Shown piece after piece: positions 27,500-35,972 of a DNA stretch of 64,000 bases (positions are counted from its first letter, which is position 1; every line of letters starts with the position of its first letter). The DNA lies in assembly GCF_015547515.1 (NCBI RefSeq), contig NZ_JADMVE010000001.1, positions 868,406-932,405 of the forward strand, in the 5' to 3' direction. The translations under genes were made by a program, and so were the position numbers. The DNA is from Eubacterium sp. 1001713B170207_170306_E7. GTDB lineage: Bacteria; Bacillota; Clostridia; Eubacteriales; Eubacteriaceae. Under the pieces are notes generated by a model. The model ran no database searches, was not told where the DNA came from, and saw nothing but the letters and a program-made list of their open reading frames with translations.

Positions 27500-28510
27500 A
27501 TGGATAATGTAGTAAACGATCTGACTGTGCATCAGACTCTGGCAAACGGCAACGCCATTCTGATTTTTTATGATATTTTTGTCCTCTGCCTTTTTCTGTT
27601 TGAGGTTTTTTTATATATTAACAGGGAACACTACAAAGCACTTTTGCGTAAAAATATGGAAGCAGGAACACGAATCCGCCCGGTACGGCGGTACCTCCTG
27701 AAATTAACCCGCTATTATGACCGTCATGGTCTTCTGACTGTAAACGCCTTGCTTCTGATTATTTCGGTTATCGCCATCTCCATGAGCCATATGGTAACCC
27801 TTCGTGAGGTTCTGGGGCTCGTTGCGACCTTCATTATTTTTATCGTCATCATGTATTTTGTGCAAAAGCTTTTTGTGGGACTGGATCAATTTGAGGACGA
27901 TATGGTCAGCCGGTATGTCGATGTTATTTTTTACCTGCTGCTTGGGCATTCTTTTGTCTATTTTGCCACCTTTGTATCCCGTCCAAGCCTTCTTTTAACC
28001 TTTATCGGGCTTCTTTTTGCTCTGTTTTTGTGCTTTTCAGTTATGATCCGCGCGATCATCAATCCCAATATTTTAATGAAGCCCACCAATGAGCGGCGCA
28101 GAAACCGTGAGGCCTTTGGTATCATAAAGGGCATGGGCGCACTGATGGGCTGTGAGCTTGGAATTCTTTACTTAATGATCTATAGCTGCTGGAAAACCAA
28201 TCCCTTTTTCTTCCAGCACGCCACAGAGCGGTCCCTGGACTATCTGGATCTGCTCTATTACCTGTTTGTATCCTTTTCGACCATCGGCTACGGAGATATT
28301 TATCCGGTGCGCGTGGAAGGCATGTTTTACAGCCAGTTTACAGCCATTGTTATTTCGGTTACCAGCATATTCAGCACAGCCTGTTTTGTCGGCGCGATTA
28401 TCTCCGGGGCTTACAGCATCGGTCAGCAAAATCGGGAAAAACAAGCCACGGAAGATGACGCCAGTGAAAAACTGATTGATGAAACCATTAAAAAAGAGGA
28501 GGAATCTTGA
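27500..28510 (+). CDS. Potassium channel family protein
   Basis: A 336-residue membrane protein with about seven hydrophobic spans. The single pore loop contains TIGYGD, the K+ selectivity filter, between the last two spans (about residues 250-300). There is no RCK/TrkA-N domain; the C-terminus is a short acidic tail ending EETIKKEEES-like. Six spans before or around one pore recall voltage-gated channels, but no Arg-rich sensor helix is obvious. The stop overlaps the start of the next gene (TTGA), so both are co-translated. Confidence 0.85.
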   Translation: MDNVVNDLTVHQTLANGNAILIFYDIFVLCLFLFEVFLYINREHYKALLRKNMEAGTRIRPVRRYLLKLTRYYDRHGLLTVNALLLIISVIAISMSHMVTLREVLGLVATFIIFIVIMYFVQKLFVGLDQFEDDMVSRYVDVIFYLLLGHSFVYFATFVSRPSLLLTFIGLLFALFLCFSVMIRAIINPNILMKPTNERRRNREAFGIIKGMGALMGCELGILYLMIYSCWKTNPFFFQHATERSLDYLDLLYYLFVSFSTIGYGDIYPVRVEGMFYSQFTAIVISVTSIFSTACFVGAIISGAYSIGQQNREKQATEDDASEKLIDETIKKEEES

Positions 28511-29586
28511 CAAAACATAAAATTGCGGCATTGCTGCTGGCAGCAGCCTTTCTTGTTTTTTCGGTATTTGGATGCTCTGCGCTCAAGGAGGATCCTGGAC
28601 TCGTCATCGACGCAGAGGGAACACTGAGGGTCCACTATATTGATGTGGGACAAGGGGACTGTACCCTGATCCAGACGCCAGACAATAAAAATATTCTGAT
28701 TGATACCGGAAACCCGGAAAACTACGAAACGATCAACACTTATCTGAGAGCCCAGAAGGTTGAAAAGCTTGACGTCATGCTGATCACCCATCCGCATAGC
28801 GACCATATGGGCTCGGCTGAAAAAATTCTGAAGAACCATACGGTAGAAAGTATCTATTTGCCAAAGGTGGCGCATAATACACAGCTGTTTGAAAGCTTTA
28901 TGAAAAGTGTAAGCGAAAAAGGTCTGAAAGCCAATGCCGCTCACGCCGGCGTACATATTCCGGCAGGAGATGCCCTTTCCATTGAGCTTTTTTCGCCAGT
29001 CGAGGGAAAAAGCTATACAGAGCTCAATGATTACTCGCCCATCACCAAAGTAACCTATGGCGACACCTCCTTTTTATTTACCGGCGACGGAGAGGCTGAG
29101 GATGAACAGGATGCAGTGGCCCAGGCGGGCTTAAATCTTAAAAGTGATGTTCTGAAGGTGGGACATCATGGAAGCGATACCTCCACCGGAGAGCTTTTCC
29201 TTTCCATTGTAAACCCACAGTATGCGGTGATCAGTGTCGGCAGGGATAACGCTTATGGCCATCCCAACAAAAGCACCATGAGCAAGCTGAAAAATAAAAC
29301 GGTTTTCCGAACAGACCAGGAGGGGAATGTGGTGGCCATCAGCAACGGCCAGGGCATCAGCTTTATCACGCAAAACAGCGGAACGCTTGAAGAAACCACA
29401 GCACCAACGGCCGAAGCCTCTGTGACCCCGGCGGACGCTGCAATCTATATCGGAAATAAAAAAACAAAAAAATTTCATCTTTCAAAATGCAGCGGGCTGC
29501 CAAAGGCAGAAAACCAGACCATCTTCGAGACTCGTGATGACGCGGTGAGTCAGGGCTACACGCCCTGCGGAACCTGCCGGCCCTGA
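28507..29586 (+). CDS. ComEC/Rec2-like MBL lipoprotein with Ada-like zinc-binding tail
   Basis: A 359-residue lipoprotein (lipobox VFGC, Cys23). The metallo-beta-lactamase domain (residues 35-280) carries HPHSDHMG and GHHGSDTSTG, as in the secreted nuclease domain of ComEC. After a Thr/Pro/Ala linker, the last 45 residues (KFHLSKCSGL and GYTPCGTCRP) form the Ada-like Cys/His metal-binding module often joined to nuclease domains. An extracellular nuclease or phosphodiesterase is likely. It begins with TTG overlapping the channel stop. Confidence 0.87.
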   Translation: MTKHKIAALLLAAAFLVFSVFGCSALKEDPGLVIDAEGTLRVHYIDVGQGDCTLIQTPDNKNILIDTGNPENYETINTYLRAQKVEKLDVMLITHPHSDHMGSAEKILKNHTVESIYLPKVAHNTQLFESFMKSVSEKGLKANAAHAGVHIPAGDALSIELFSPVEGKSYTELNDYSPITKVTYGDTSFLFTGDGEAEDEQDAVAQAGLNLKSDVLKVGHHGSDTSTGELFLSIVNPQYAVISVGRDNAYGHPNKSTMSKLKNKTVFRTDQEGNVVAISNGQGISFITQNSGTLEETTAPTAEASVTPADAAIYIGNKKTKKFHLSKCSGLPKAENQTIFETRDDAVSQGYTPCGTCRP

Positions 29587-29617
29587 GCAGTTTGAGACGA
29601 GGAAAGGAATAGAAAAC

Positions 29618-31045
29618 ATGGGTATCTTTAAAAAACTATTTGGCGGTAACGCCCCCTATAAGCCTGGAAAACTGGATTTAAACCGCCCTGTGCCGCTCGG
29701 TGAAATTTTCCCGGACGTCAATCTTGCGCACAGCGTATTAAATGAGCTTAACAAACGCGCAGGAAAAAAGCTGTCAAATATAAACGAAGCGGTTACCATT
29801 GATGATTTAAAGGAGGTTCACAGCTTAAAAGCCTCTGGAATGGAGATCCGCTCATTGGAGGGAATGGAGTATTTATTCAAGCTCCAGGAAGCCGATCTGA
29901 GCCACAACCTTATTCAGGAAATCCCGTTCAGTCTCGAGGATGTGACCCGGCTGAATAACAAGTATAAAGGCGGCTTCATCCTCAACCTTTACGCCTATAT
30001 GCTGGATTTATCCGATAACCGCTTTGCCGCTGTGCCTGAGCTTGTCAAACAGTACCGCGATAAGGAAAGAAATCTGTTCATCGACCTGAGCAGCAACCCG
30101 GTACTGGATCCTGAGGTGAAAAACCCTTCCGCAGAGGGCTGCGCTGAGGTTATCAGAAAGCATTGTCCCGAGCACTCGGATACGGCTTTTTCCTGGCTTT
30201 TGTACTATATCAACGCATACTATCTTGTTAAAACCCAGAAAGGACTCATAGGTTATGCCGAAACAGCTCCCGGCGATTTTACACCGGAGCCGCTGGCTTT
30301 TATTAAAGCGTCAGAAACAACCATAAAAAACACGGTTTATCCCGACGGCTTTAACAGCCAGCACAATTTTGCACTGGTCAATGACCGGGGAAAAGCAGCC
30401 GTCTCACTTAAAAAAGCTGAACAGGAGGCGCTTAAAAAGATCATTGATTTTAAGCTCAAAGATGGCCTTGTACCGACGGGAGAGAACGAACCCTCTAAGG
30501 CCGCGGCGGCCGGTGAAACGCTCAGTGAAACCGCTGTTCTAAACTATTATAACGAAAACACGGATAAGCTTTGTCCAGAGCTGTTTTCAGACGAGATTTT
30601 ATCGGACAGCCTCTCTGCTGATAAAAAGCGGGTTCTGGAACAAAAGAAGCTTTTAAAGGAAGCGACCGATTGTCTGGACACAGCCATCCAAAATACCGAA
30701 AGCCCTGAAATTTCAGAAAAGCTTAAAACCATCAAAGGCCTTACGGAAAAAATCATGGGGCATATGACCGAAAATCCCAAGGAATATCATTTTTCATTTG
30801 AGATCAACTACCTGCCCATGACCTTGGATATTGTGCGCTCCTATAATAACCTCAGCCAGCCTGCCGGGGAGACTGAGGAAAACAGACAGGCACGGGAAAA
30901 AATTGAAGCCAGCTTTGACACGATCATCGAGGCTTTCCGAAACTATATCAGCCAGTTTGAGCAAAACACCACCATCGACCTCCATTCAGACATCGACTCA
31001 CTTTTATCTCTGTTTGAAAGTCATGGATTGACAGACAGGAAATAA
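29618..31045 (+). CDS. Leucine-rich-repeat protein of unknown function
   Basis: A 475-residue soluble protein. Residues 60-170 hold leucine-rich repeats (LEGMEYLFKLQEADLSHN, LDLSDNRFAAVPELV, LFIDLSSNPVL), interrupted by an insertion. The rest is charged and helical, with long Glu/Lys-rich stretches from residue 290 to the end, and no catalytic motif. No signal peptide, so it is probably cytoplasmic. It lies 31 bp after the MBL lipoprotein gene and closes the transcript. I do not recognise a named family. Confidence 0.75.
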   Translation: MGIFKKLFGGNAPYKPGKLDLNRPVPLGEIFPDVNLAHSVLNELNKRAGKKLSNINEAVTIDDLKEVHSLKASGMEIRSLEGMEYLFKLQEADLSHNLIQEIPFSLEDVTRLNNKYKGGFILNLYAYMLDLSDNRFAAVPELVKQYRDKERNLFIDLSSNPVLDPEVKNPSAEGCAEVIRKHCPEHSDTAFSWLLYYINAYYLVKTQKGLIGYAETAPGDFTPEPLAFIKASETTIKNTVYPDGFNSQHNFALVNDRGKAAVSLKKAEQEALKKIIDFKLKDGLVPTGENEPSKAAAAGETLSETAVLNYYNENTDKLCPELFSDEILSDSLSADKKRVLEQKKLLKEATDCLDTAIQNTESPEISEKLKTIKGLTEKIMGHMTENPKEYHFSFEINYLPMTLDIVRSYNNLSQPAGETEENRQAREKIEASFDTIIEAFRNYISQFEQNTTIDLHSDIDSLLSLFESHGLTDRK

Positions 31046-31088
31046 AAAAAGAAGCACTGAAGCCTCTGAGCCTTCCAGTGCTTTTTTA
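31045..31088. terminator. Bidirectional terminator
   Basis: AAGCACTGAAG / CTTCCAGTGCTT arms with A and T runs on either side, shared by the LRR gene and ilvA, which converge here. Confidence 0.9.
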
Positions 31089-31089
31089 T

Positions 31090-32295
31090 TTACTGCAAAT
31101 TATCCTTCAAACGATAGCCGGCATCCTTGAGGGCATTTTCAATTTGGTGGATATGGTCATAATTTCTTGTTTCAAGCTCGATCCGGAGGTAACAGCCGTT
31201 CACGTCCGCATTTTCACTGGCACGTTCATGATGAATGGAAACGACATTCCCGCCCATATCTGCAATAATGGCGGATACGCCCTTGAGCTGCCCGGGTTTA
31301 TCGACCAGTTCAATGTTTAATGAGCAGGTACGGCCTGATTTCAAGAGACCGCGTTTGATAACCCGCGAAAGGATTGTGACATCAATATTGCCGCCAGACA
31401 ATAAACAGACAACCTTCTTTCCCTTGATAGGAAACTTATTAAACAGAGCTGCTGCAACAGATACAGCGCCGGCGCCTTCGGTAATCAGCTTCTGCTGTTC
31501 GATAAGGGTGAGAATGGCCGTCGAGATTTCATCGTCCGTGACCGTGGCGATCTCATCCACATATTGCCTGCAAATCTCAAAGGTATGCTGTCCTGGTTCC
31601 TTTACCGCAATACCGTCTGCGATGGTCGATACCTCAGCCAGACGTTCGATCTGTTGATCCGCAATGGAATTGAGCATGCTGGGGGCCCCGCTGGCCTGGA
31701 CACCATAAACCTTGATGTTCGGATTCAAAGACTTGATGGCAAAGGCAATGCCGGAAATCAGCCCGCCGCCGCCAATGGGTACAATCACAGCGTCCATATC
31801 CGGAAGCTGGTCCAGCAGTTCAAGGCCAATGGTACCCTGACCTGCAATGACGTTTTCATCGTCAAAGGGATGAATAAAGGTATAGCCCATTTCCTGCTGA
31901 AGCTCCAGAGCCTTCTGATAAGCGTCATCATAGACGCCTTCCACAAGGCAGACATCCGCGCCATAGTGCTTTGTCGCCTCAACCTTTGAAATAGGCGCGC
32001 CGTCCGGCAGGCATATCAACGATTTAATACCGTTTTTAGTCGCGGCCAGTGCCACGCCCTGGGCATGATTTCCAGCGGAACAGGCAATGACGCCTTTTTC
32101 CTTTTCCGCCTTTGTTAATTGTGAAATTTTATAATAAGCACCCCGCACCTTGAAGGAGCCAGTCACCTGAAGATTTTCGGTTTTTAAATAAATTTTTCCA
32201 TCCGATTTAATGCCAGGCGCATAAATCAAATCGGTTGGACGGATCACTTTTTTTAAAGTGTACGAAGCATGATAAATTTTGTCAAGTGTCAGCAT
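31090..32295 (-). CDS. ilvA: Threonine ammonia-lyase with ACT domain
   Basis: A 401-residue fold-type II PLP enzyme deaminating threonine to 2-oxobutanoate, feeding isoleucine synthesis or threonine catabolism. The PLP Lys is in GSFKVRGAYYK; the phosphate-binding loop is GGGGLISG. Residues 325-400 form one ACT domain (VDKPGQLKGVSAIIADMGGN), giving the 400-residue form seen in Firmicutes, so allosteric control is expected. Whether the role is biosynthetic or catabolic is not decided. Driven by the promoter at 32340-32368. Confidence 0.95.
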   Translation of the reverse strand: MLTLDKIYHASYTLKKVIRPTDLIYAPGIKSDGKIYLKTENLQVTGSFKVRGAYYKISQLTKAEKEKGVIACSAGNHAQGVALAATKNGIKSLICLPDGAPISKVEATKHYGADVCLVEGVYDDAYQKALELQQEMGYTFIHPFDDENVIAGQGTIGLELLDQLPDMDAVIVPIGGGGLISGIAFAIKSLNPNIKVYGVQASGAPSMLNSIADQQIERLAEVSTIADGIAVKEPGQHTFEICRQYVDEIATVTDDEISTAILTLIEQQKLITEGAGAVSVAAALFNKFPIKGKKVVCLLSGGNIDVTILSRVIKRGLLKSGRTCSLNIELVDKPGQLKGVSAIIADMGGNVVSIHHERASENADVNGCYLRIELETRNYDHIHQIENALKDAGYRLKDNLQ

Positions 32296-32339
32296 GGTTT
32301 TCCTCTCTTAAATCATTCGTTTTTAAGTTGTTAACTGCT

Positions 32340-32368
32340 AATATACCCTTTGTGTATTTTTTTGTCAA
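32340..32368 (-). promoter_or_regulatory. ilvA promoter
   Basis: Minus strand: TTGACA (32368-32363), 17 bp, TATATT (32345-32340). No T-box or other leader structure is seen in the short 44-bp leader. Confidence 0.78.
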
Positions 32369-32385
32369 GAAGTTTGGAAATATGA

Positions 32386-32415
32386 TTGGACTTATGCGCT
32401 GCCTTATATTATAAT
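32386..32415 (+). promoter_or_regulatory. Promoter of the DUF3006-murT-gatD-mnmA genes
   Basis: TTGGAC (32386-32391), 18 bp, TATAAT (32410-32415), then a leader of about 85 bases. It faces away from the ilvA promoter. Confidence 0.72.
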
Positions 32416-32506
32416 TTTATAGTTGAAGTCAAACTGGATACCTGTGGTCCAGAGGCTGAAACAGTACGTCTGTCTTAAAACAGAGTATGAAACAGGAGGA
32501 ATCATC

Positions 32507-32707
32507 ATGACTGGTATTGTAGACCGGATTGAAGGTACAACGGCCATCGTTGAGCGTGAGGATGGTATTTTTGTTAACGAGCCTGTCTCAAACTATGAAG
32601 CACCTATTAAAGAAGGATATAAAGTGGACCTGGAGCGTCATGAAGTTTTAGTATCTGATTTCAATAAAGATGATTTATCTCGCATTAACCAATATTTTAA
32701 CGATTAG
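32507..32707 (+). CDS. DUF3006 domain protein
   Basis: A 66-residue protein. IVDRIEGTTAIVEREDG and the closing RIDDLSRINQYF-like end are typical of DUF3006, a small Firmicutes domain of unknown function that often accompanies ComEC-like MBL proteins. Here it instead precedes a murT-like gene by 18 bp. The ATG after AGGAGGA is used; an open frame of 28 more codons lacks support. Confidence 0.85.
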   Translation: MTGIVDRIEGTTAIVEREDGIFVNEPVSNYEAPIKEGYKVDLERHEVLVSDFNKDDLSRINQYFND

Positions 32708-32725
32708 TTTAACGGAGGAACAAGT

Positions 32726-34075
32726 ATGAAGTTTTATTTGGCGTTATGGTACGCTAAAGCCATTAACGGCCTCATCAATCTTGTCAGCAAGGGGAGAGGG
32801 TCTAACCTTTCCGGAGAGAAGGCCTTAAAGGTAGACCCCAGAATGGTCGAGCATTTCAAGGGGATCGACTATTCCAAGGTTGTTTTTATTACAGGAACCA
32901 ATGGTAAATCGAGCACCACCAATCTGGTGACGCACATTTTAAGAGAAAACGGAAAAACCGTTGTATCAAACCTGGAGGGAGCTAATTTACTGCCTGGTAT
33001 CGCGACGATTCTGGCAAAAGAATCGACAATGACCGGAAAGCTCAAGGCAGACTATTTTGTCTTTGAAACAGATGAGCGTTATCTACCGCTCATCTATGAT
33101 CAGCTTCCCGCAGAAAATATGTTAATCACGAATCTGCAGAAGGATCAGGTTCAGCGCAACGGCGACCCGGATTTTATCTATCGTAAGCTCACCTCTTTTA
33201 TGAATCCTAAAATGCACTTATACTTAAATAACGAGGAGCCAAGGACAAAATCCTTTGAACGCTTTACGGACCATGTCACTTATTATGGCGTGGAAAAGCA
33301 TTCTGAATCCTTTGAGAAGGACGAAACCTATCCAACCTGTGCCTGTCCAAAATGTTACCATAAAATTGATTTTGACTATTACACCATCGACAGCGTTGGG
33401 CCGTTTACCTGTACGAACTGCGGTTATTCCAGCGAAGCGGCGCCGCACTACGCTGTGAAGGATGTTGACTTTGAAAACAAGACCTTCACGGTTGAGGATG
33501 AGACCTTTAATATGCCTTATGATCTGCCGTTTATGCTGTACAATTACAGCGGTGCTCTGGCGCTCTGTGAACGCTTTGCAGGCGTTTCCGTCAAGGAGGC
33601 AGTCCCGGCCTTTAAATCCTTTAAAAACATTGGCGGCCGTTTTGAGGTGCTTCACTACAAGGATAAAACCATTAAGTATATGCGCATCAAGCAGGAAAAT
33701 CCGGATACCCTCCAGAGTGCCTTAAACATCATGGCTTCGGATCAGGAAGCCAAAATGGTCTGCTTTGGTTTCTACGCGGTCTCAGATTTTATCCCTTTTT
33801 ATACCAACACCTTTTACAGCTTTGACTGCGACTTTAAGCCGCTTGCAGAATCAAATGTTGAAAAATATTTTTGTTTTTCACAAAATGTTTGCTATGATAC
33901 TGCCAACCGGTTAATTTATGAAGGCGTTGAGGCTGAAAAAATCGCCATTAAGGATACCGATGATATCGAGACAATTTTTGAAGAAATTGAAAAAGCGGAT
34001 ACTTCTAATATTTACCTGATTACATGGCTTGAAACCTTTAATAAAATGAAAAAATACATCGAGGAGGGCAAATAA
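32726..34075 (+). CDS. murT: MurT-like Mur ligase (diverged)
   Basis: A 449-residue Mur-ligase-like protein. The ATP loop GTNGKSST is at residues 57-64, and a MurT-type zinc ribbon is inserted at Cys207, Cys210, Cys229 and Cys232. MurT with GatD normally amidates lipid II D-glutamate to D-isoglutamine. In this protein the C-terminal DUF1727 part lacks the usual N-P-(T/A)-G-x-N-Q motif (here KQENPDTLQSAL) and the D-x-S-W-x-W-D motif (here SDFIPFYTNTFYSFDCDF), which supplies the triad Asp. The stop abuts the next ATG with no gap. Lipid II amidation is therefore uncertain. Confidence 0.85.
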   Translation: MKFYLALWYAKAINGLINLVSKGRGSNLSGEKALKVDPRMVEHFKGIDYSKVVFITGTNGKSSTTNLVTHILRENGKTVVSNLEGANLLPGIATILAKESTMTGKLKADYFVFETDERYLPLIYDQLPAENMLITNLQKDQVQRNGDPDFIYRKLTSFMNPKMHLYLNNEEPRTKSFERFTDHVTYYGVEKHSESFEKDETYPTCACPKCYHKIDFDYYTIDSVGPFTCTNCGYSSEAAPHYAVKDVDFENKTFTVEDETFNMPYDLPFMLYNYSGALALCERFAGVSVKEAVPAFKSFKNIGGRFEVLHYKDKTIKYMRIKQENPDTLQSALNIMASDQEAKMVCFGFYAVSDFIPFYTNTFYSFDCDFKPLAESNVEKYFCFSQNVCYDTANRLIYEGVEAEKIAIKDTDDIETIFEEIEKADTSNIYLITWLETFNKMKKYIEEGK

Positions 34076-34846
34076 ATGAATGAAAAAACATTAAAAATCG
34101 GGTGGATGTTTCCCGATTCCCTTTACCTCCACGGTGACCGCGGAAATGTCCTGGCACTAAAGCGGATAGGTGAAGCCGCAGGTTTTGAGGTGGAAATTGA
34201 GAAAATTGATTTCGACACTGAAGATTTTACCCCGATGGATTACGACTTTTTATTCTGTTCCCCCGGGGAGATCGCATCTTTTTCCTCCATTATCGACTTT
34301 CTGGAGCCCTATGACCTTTCGCTCCGCGGCTTTATTCAGGCTGGCCGCCCCATGCTTGTCACAGGAACCAGTATTGCTCTATGGGGCAACGAAATCCAAA
34401 GAGACGATGGCAGTGTTTTGAAAGGCCTCGGCATTATTGATGTGGAAACCACTGAAAACAAAGCGGTTTACGGCGATGATCTCTATTTCAGCTGTAGTCT
34501 GAACGGCACTCAAATGGAAATCATCGGAAACCAGATTCAGATGGCCGATTTTAAACTGACAGGTGATGATGAGCCGTTTGGGCAGCTGAACTACGGCTAT
34601 GGAAACAACGGCAAAGACCGCAATGAGGGCGTTCAGGTCAAAAACGCTGTTTTCACAAACACCCTCGGCCCAGTGCTTGTCTGCAATCCCTGGATGACAG
34701 AAGCCTTTATCCGCATTATTGCAGATAATCAGGACGTTGTTCTTGAAGATTTTTCTGTCAATATGTCCCTTGAGGAAAAGTCCTTTGAGACTAAAAAACA
34801 GTTTGTTTTGAAAAAAACAACGTACCTGACAAATTGTAAAAGATAG
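34076..34846 (+). CDS. GatD-like glutaminase subunit lacking catalytic Cys and His
   Basis: A 256-residue CobB/CobQ-like class I amidotransferase. The start LKIGWMFPDSLYLHGDRGNVLAL matches GatD (residues 6-28). Canonical GatD has the nucleophile in P-x-L-(A/G)-(V/I)-C-G-G-Y-Q; here PMLVTGTSIALWG (92-104) puts Gly97 at the Cys site. The His of L-H-G-P is Leu197 in TNTLGPVL. Glutamine hydrolysis by the known mechanism should be impossible. It abuts both murT and the mnmA-like gene with zero spacing. It may be a structural partner, or the pair may use ammonia or another nucleophile. Confidence 0.82.
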   Translation: MNEKTLKIGWMFPDSLYLHGDRGNVLALKRIGEAAGFEVEIEKIDFDTEDFTPMDYDFLFCSPGEIASFSSIIDFLEPYDLSLRGFIQAGRPMLVTGTSIALWGNEIQRDDGSVLKGLGIIDVETTENKAVYGDDLYFSCSLNGTQMEIIGNQIQMADFKLTGDDEPFGQLNYGYGNNGKDRNEGVQVKNAVFTNTLGPVLVCNPWMTEAFIRIIADNQDVVLEDFSVNMSLEEKSFETKKQFVLKKTTYLTNCKR

Positions 34847-35878
34847 ATGAAAAACAGAAAAGTAATTTTGGGGTTCAGCGGCGGTGTCGATAGCGCCGCC
34901 GCTGCCCTTATTTTAAAAAATAAAGGTTACGAGGTTTTAGGCGTAACCTTTGATTTTTTTGGAGATGAAACGCTTCTCGAAAAAGCTGGCGCTCTGGCCC
35001 GAAAAATCGGTATCCGGCATGAATATGTCGATAAGCGGCAGGATTTCAGGGAAAAGGTTATCGACCCCTTTATCGCTGGTTACCTCAAGGGCTATACCCC
35101 TAACCCCTGTGTCCGTTGTGACGCGGTCATGAAATTTAATGGACTCTTGGATTACGCCGATAGAGAAGGGGCCGTCCAGATAGCGACCGGTCACTATCTG
35201 AAACTTGAAAGATCCCACGGGCATATTCGGATTAAAGTCAGCGATGATCCCAGAAAGGACCAGAGCTATTATCTTTATACGCTTAATCAGGCATGCCTGA
35301 AGCGGCTCATTTTTCCTCTGAGTGCCTTTAAATCAAAGGACGCCGTGCGTGCTTATCTAAACGAGCAGGGCATCGGGATTTCAAAGTCTGAAGAAAGCCA
35401 GGGCATCTGCTTTATTCCGGATGGAAACTATGGCCGCTTCATAAAAAAAGAAATCCCCTTAATGCCAGAGGGGCGTTTTCGTGATCGCTTTGGCAGTATT
35501 CTCGGAACTCACAATGGCTTTTACCATTATACGGTGGGGCAGAAGCGCGGCATTCCTTTACTCTCCGGAAAAAAATACGTTGTTACGGCTTTACGCCCAG
35601 AATCCAACGAGGTCATTCTCGGCGAGGAAGCAGAGCTTTACCAGAAAAGAATCTTTTTAAAAGCGCTTCATTTTATTGAAGGCCGCCTATACGCAGGAAA
35701 AGTTCAGTTTAAAATCTGCCGCTGGGGCTATCTGTATTCCGGGACCCTTTTTCTGTCAGATGCCCACCGTGGTTATCTGGAATGTGATGAAAGGGTTCGA
35801 GCTCCCATGCCCGGGCAGGCAGCTGTATTTTATGATGGTGACACGCTTTTAGGCGGAGGAACCATTGATTATAAGTAA
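34847..35878 (+). CDS. mnmA: tRNA 2-thiouridylase MnmA-family protein
   Basis: A 343-residue PP-loop ATPase. The ATP motif is SGGVDS (11-16). Catalytic cysteines expected for MnmA are Cys91 in NPCVRCD and Cys188 in SQGICF; the former segment also has an extra Cys88 where many enzymes have Asp. KDQSYYLYTL, YHYTVGQKRG and GQAAVFYDGD are family segments. It would thiolate U34 of Lys, Glu and Gln tRNAs using sulfur relayed from a desulfurase. It is slightly short. The start directly follows the gatD-like stop with no ribosome site of its own. A paralogue with another substrate is possible. Confidence 0.85.
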   Translation: MKNRKVILGFSGGVDSAAAALILKNKGYEVLGVTFDFFGDETLLEKAGALARKIGIRHEYVDKRQDFREKVIDPFIAGYLKGYTPNPCVRCDAVMKFNGLLDYADREGAVQIATGHYLKLERSHGHIRIKVSDDPRKDQSYYLYTLNQACLKRLIFPLSAFKSKDAVRAYLNEQGIGISKSEESQGICFIPDGNYGRFIKKEIPLMPEGRFRDRFGSILGTHNGFYHYTVGQKRGIPLLSGKKYVVTALRPESNEVILGEEAELYQKRIFLKALHFIEGRLYAGKVQFKICRWGYLYSGTLFLSDAHRGYLECDERVRAPMPGQAAVFYDGDTLLGGGTIDYK

Positions 35879-35903
35879 AAAATTATAAAATCCTTTAAAT
35901 GAA

Positions 35904-35933
35904 TTGATTTATTTCAGTTTTAAAGCTATAATA
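35904..35933 (+). promoter_or_regulatory. glmM promoter
   Basis: TTGATT (35904-35909), 18 bp, TATAAT (35928-35933), 40 bp before the glmM ATG. Confidence 0.72.
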
Positions 35934-35972
35934 GAGGTTGATTTATTTGATTGATGGAATAGAGGTTATGAA

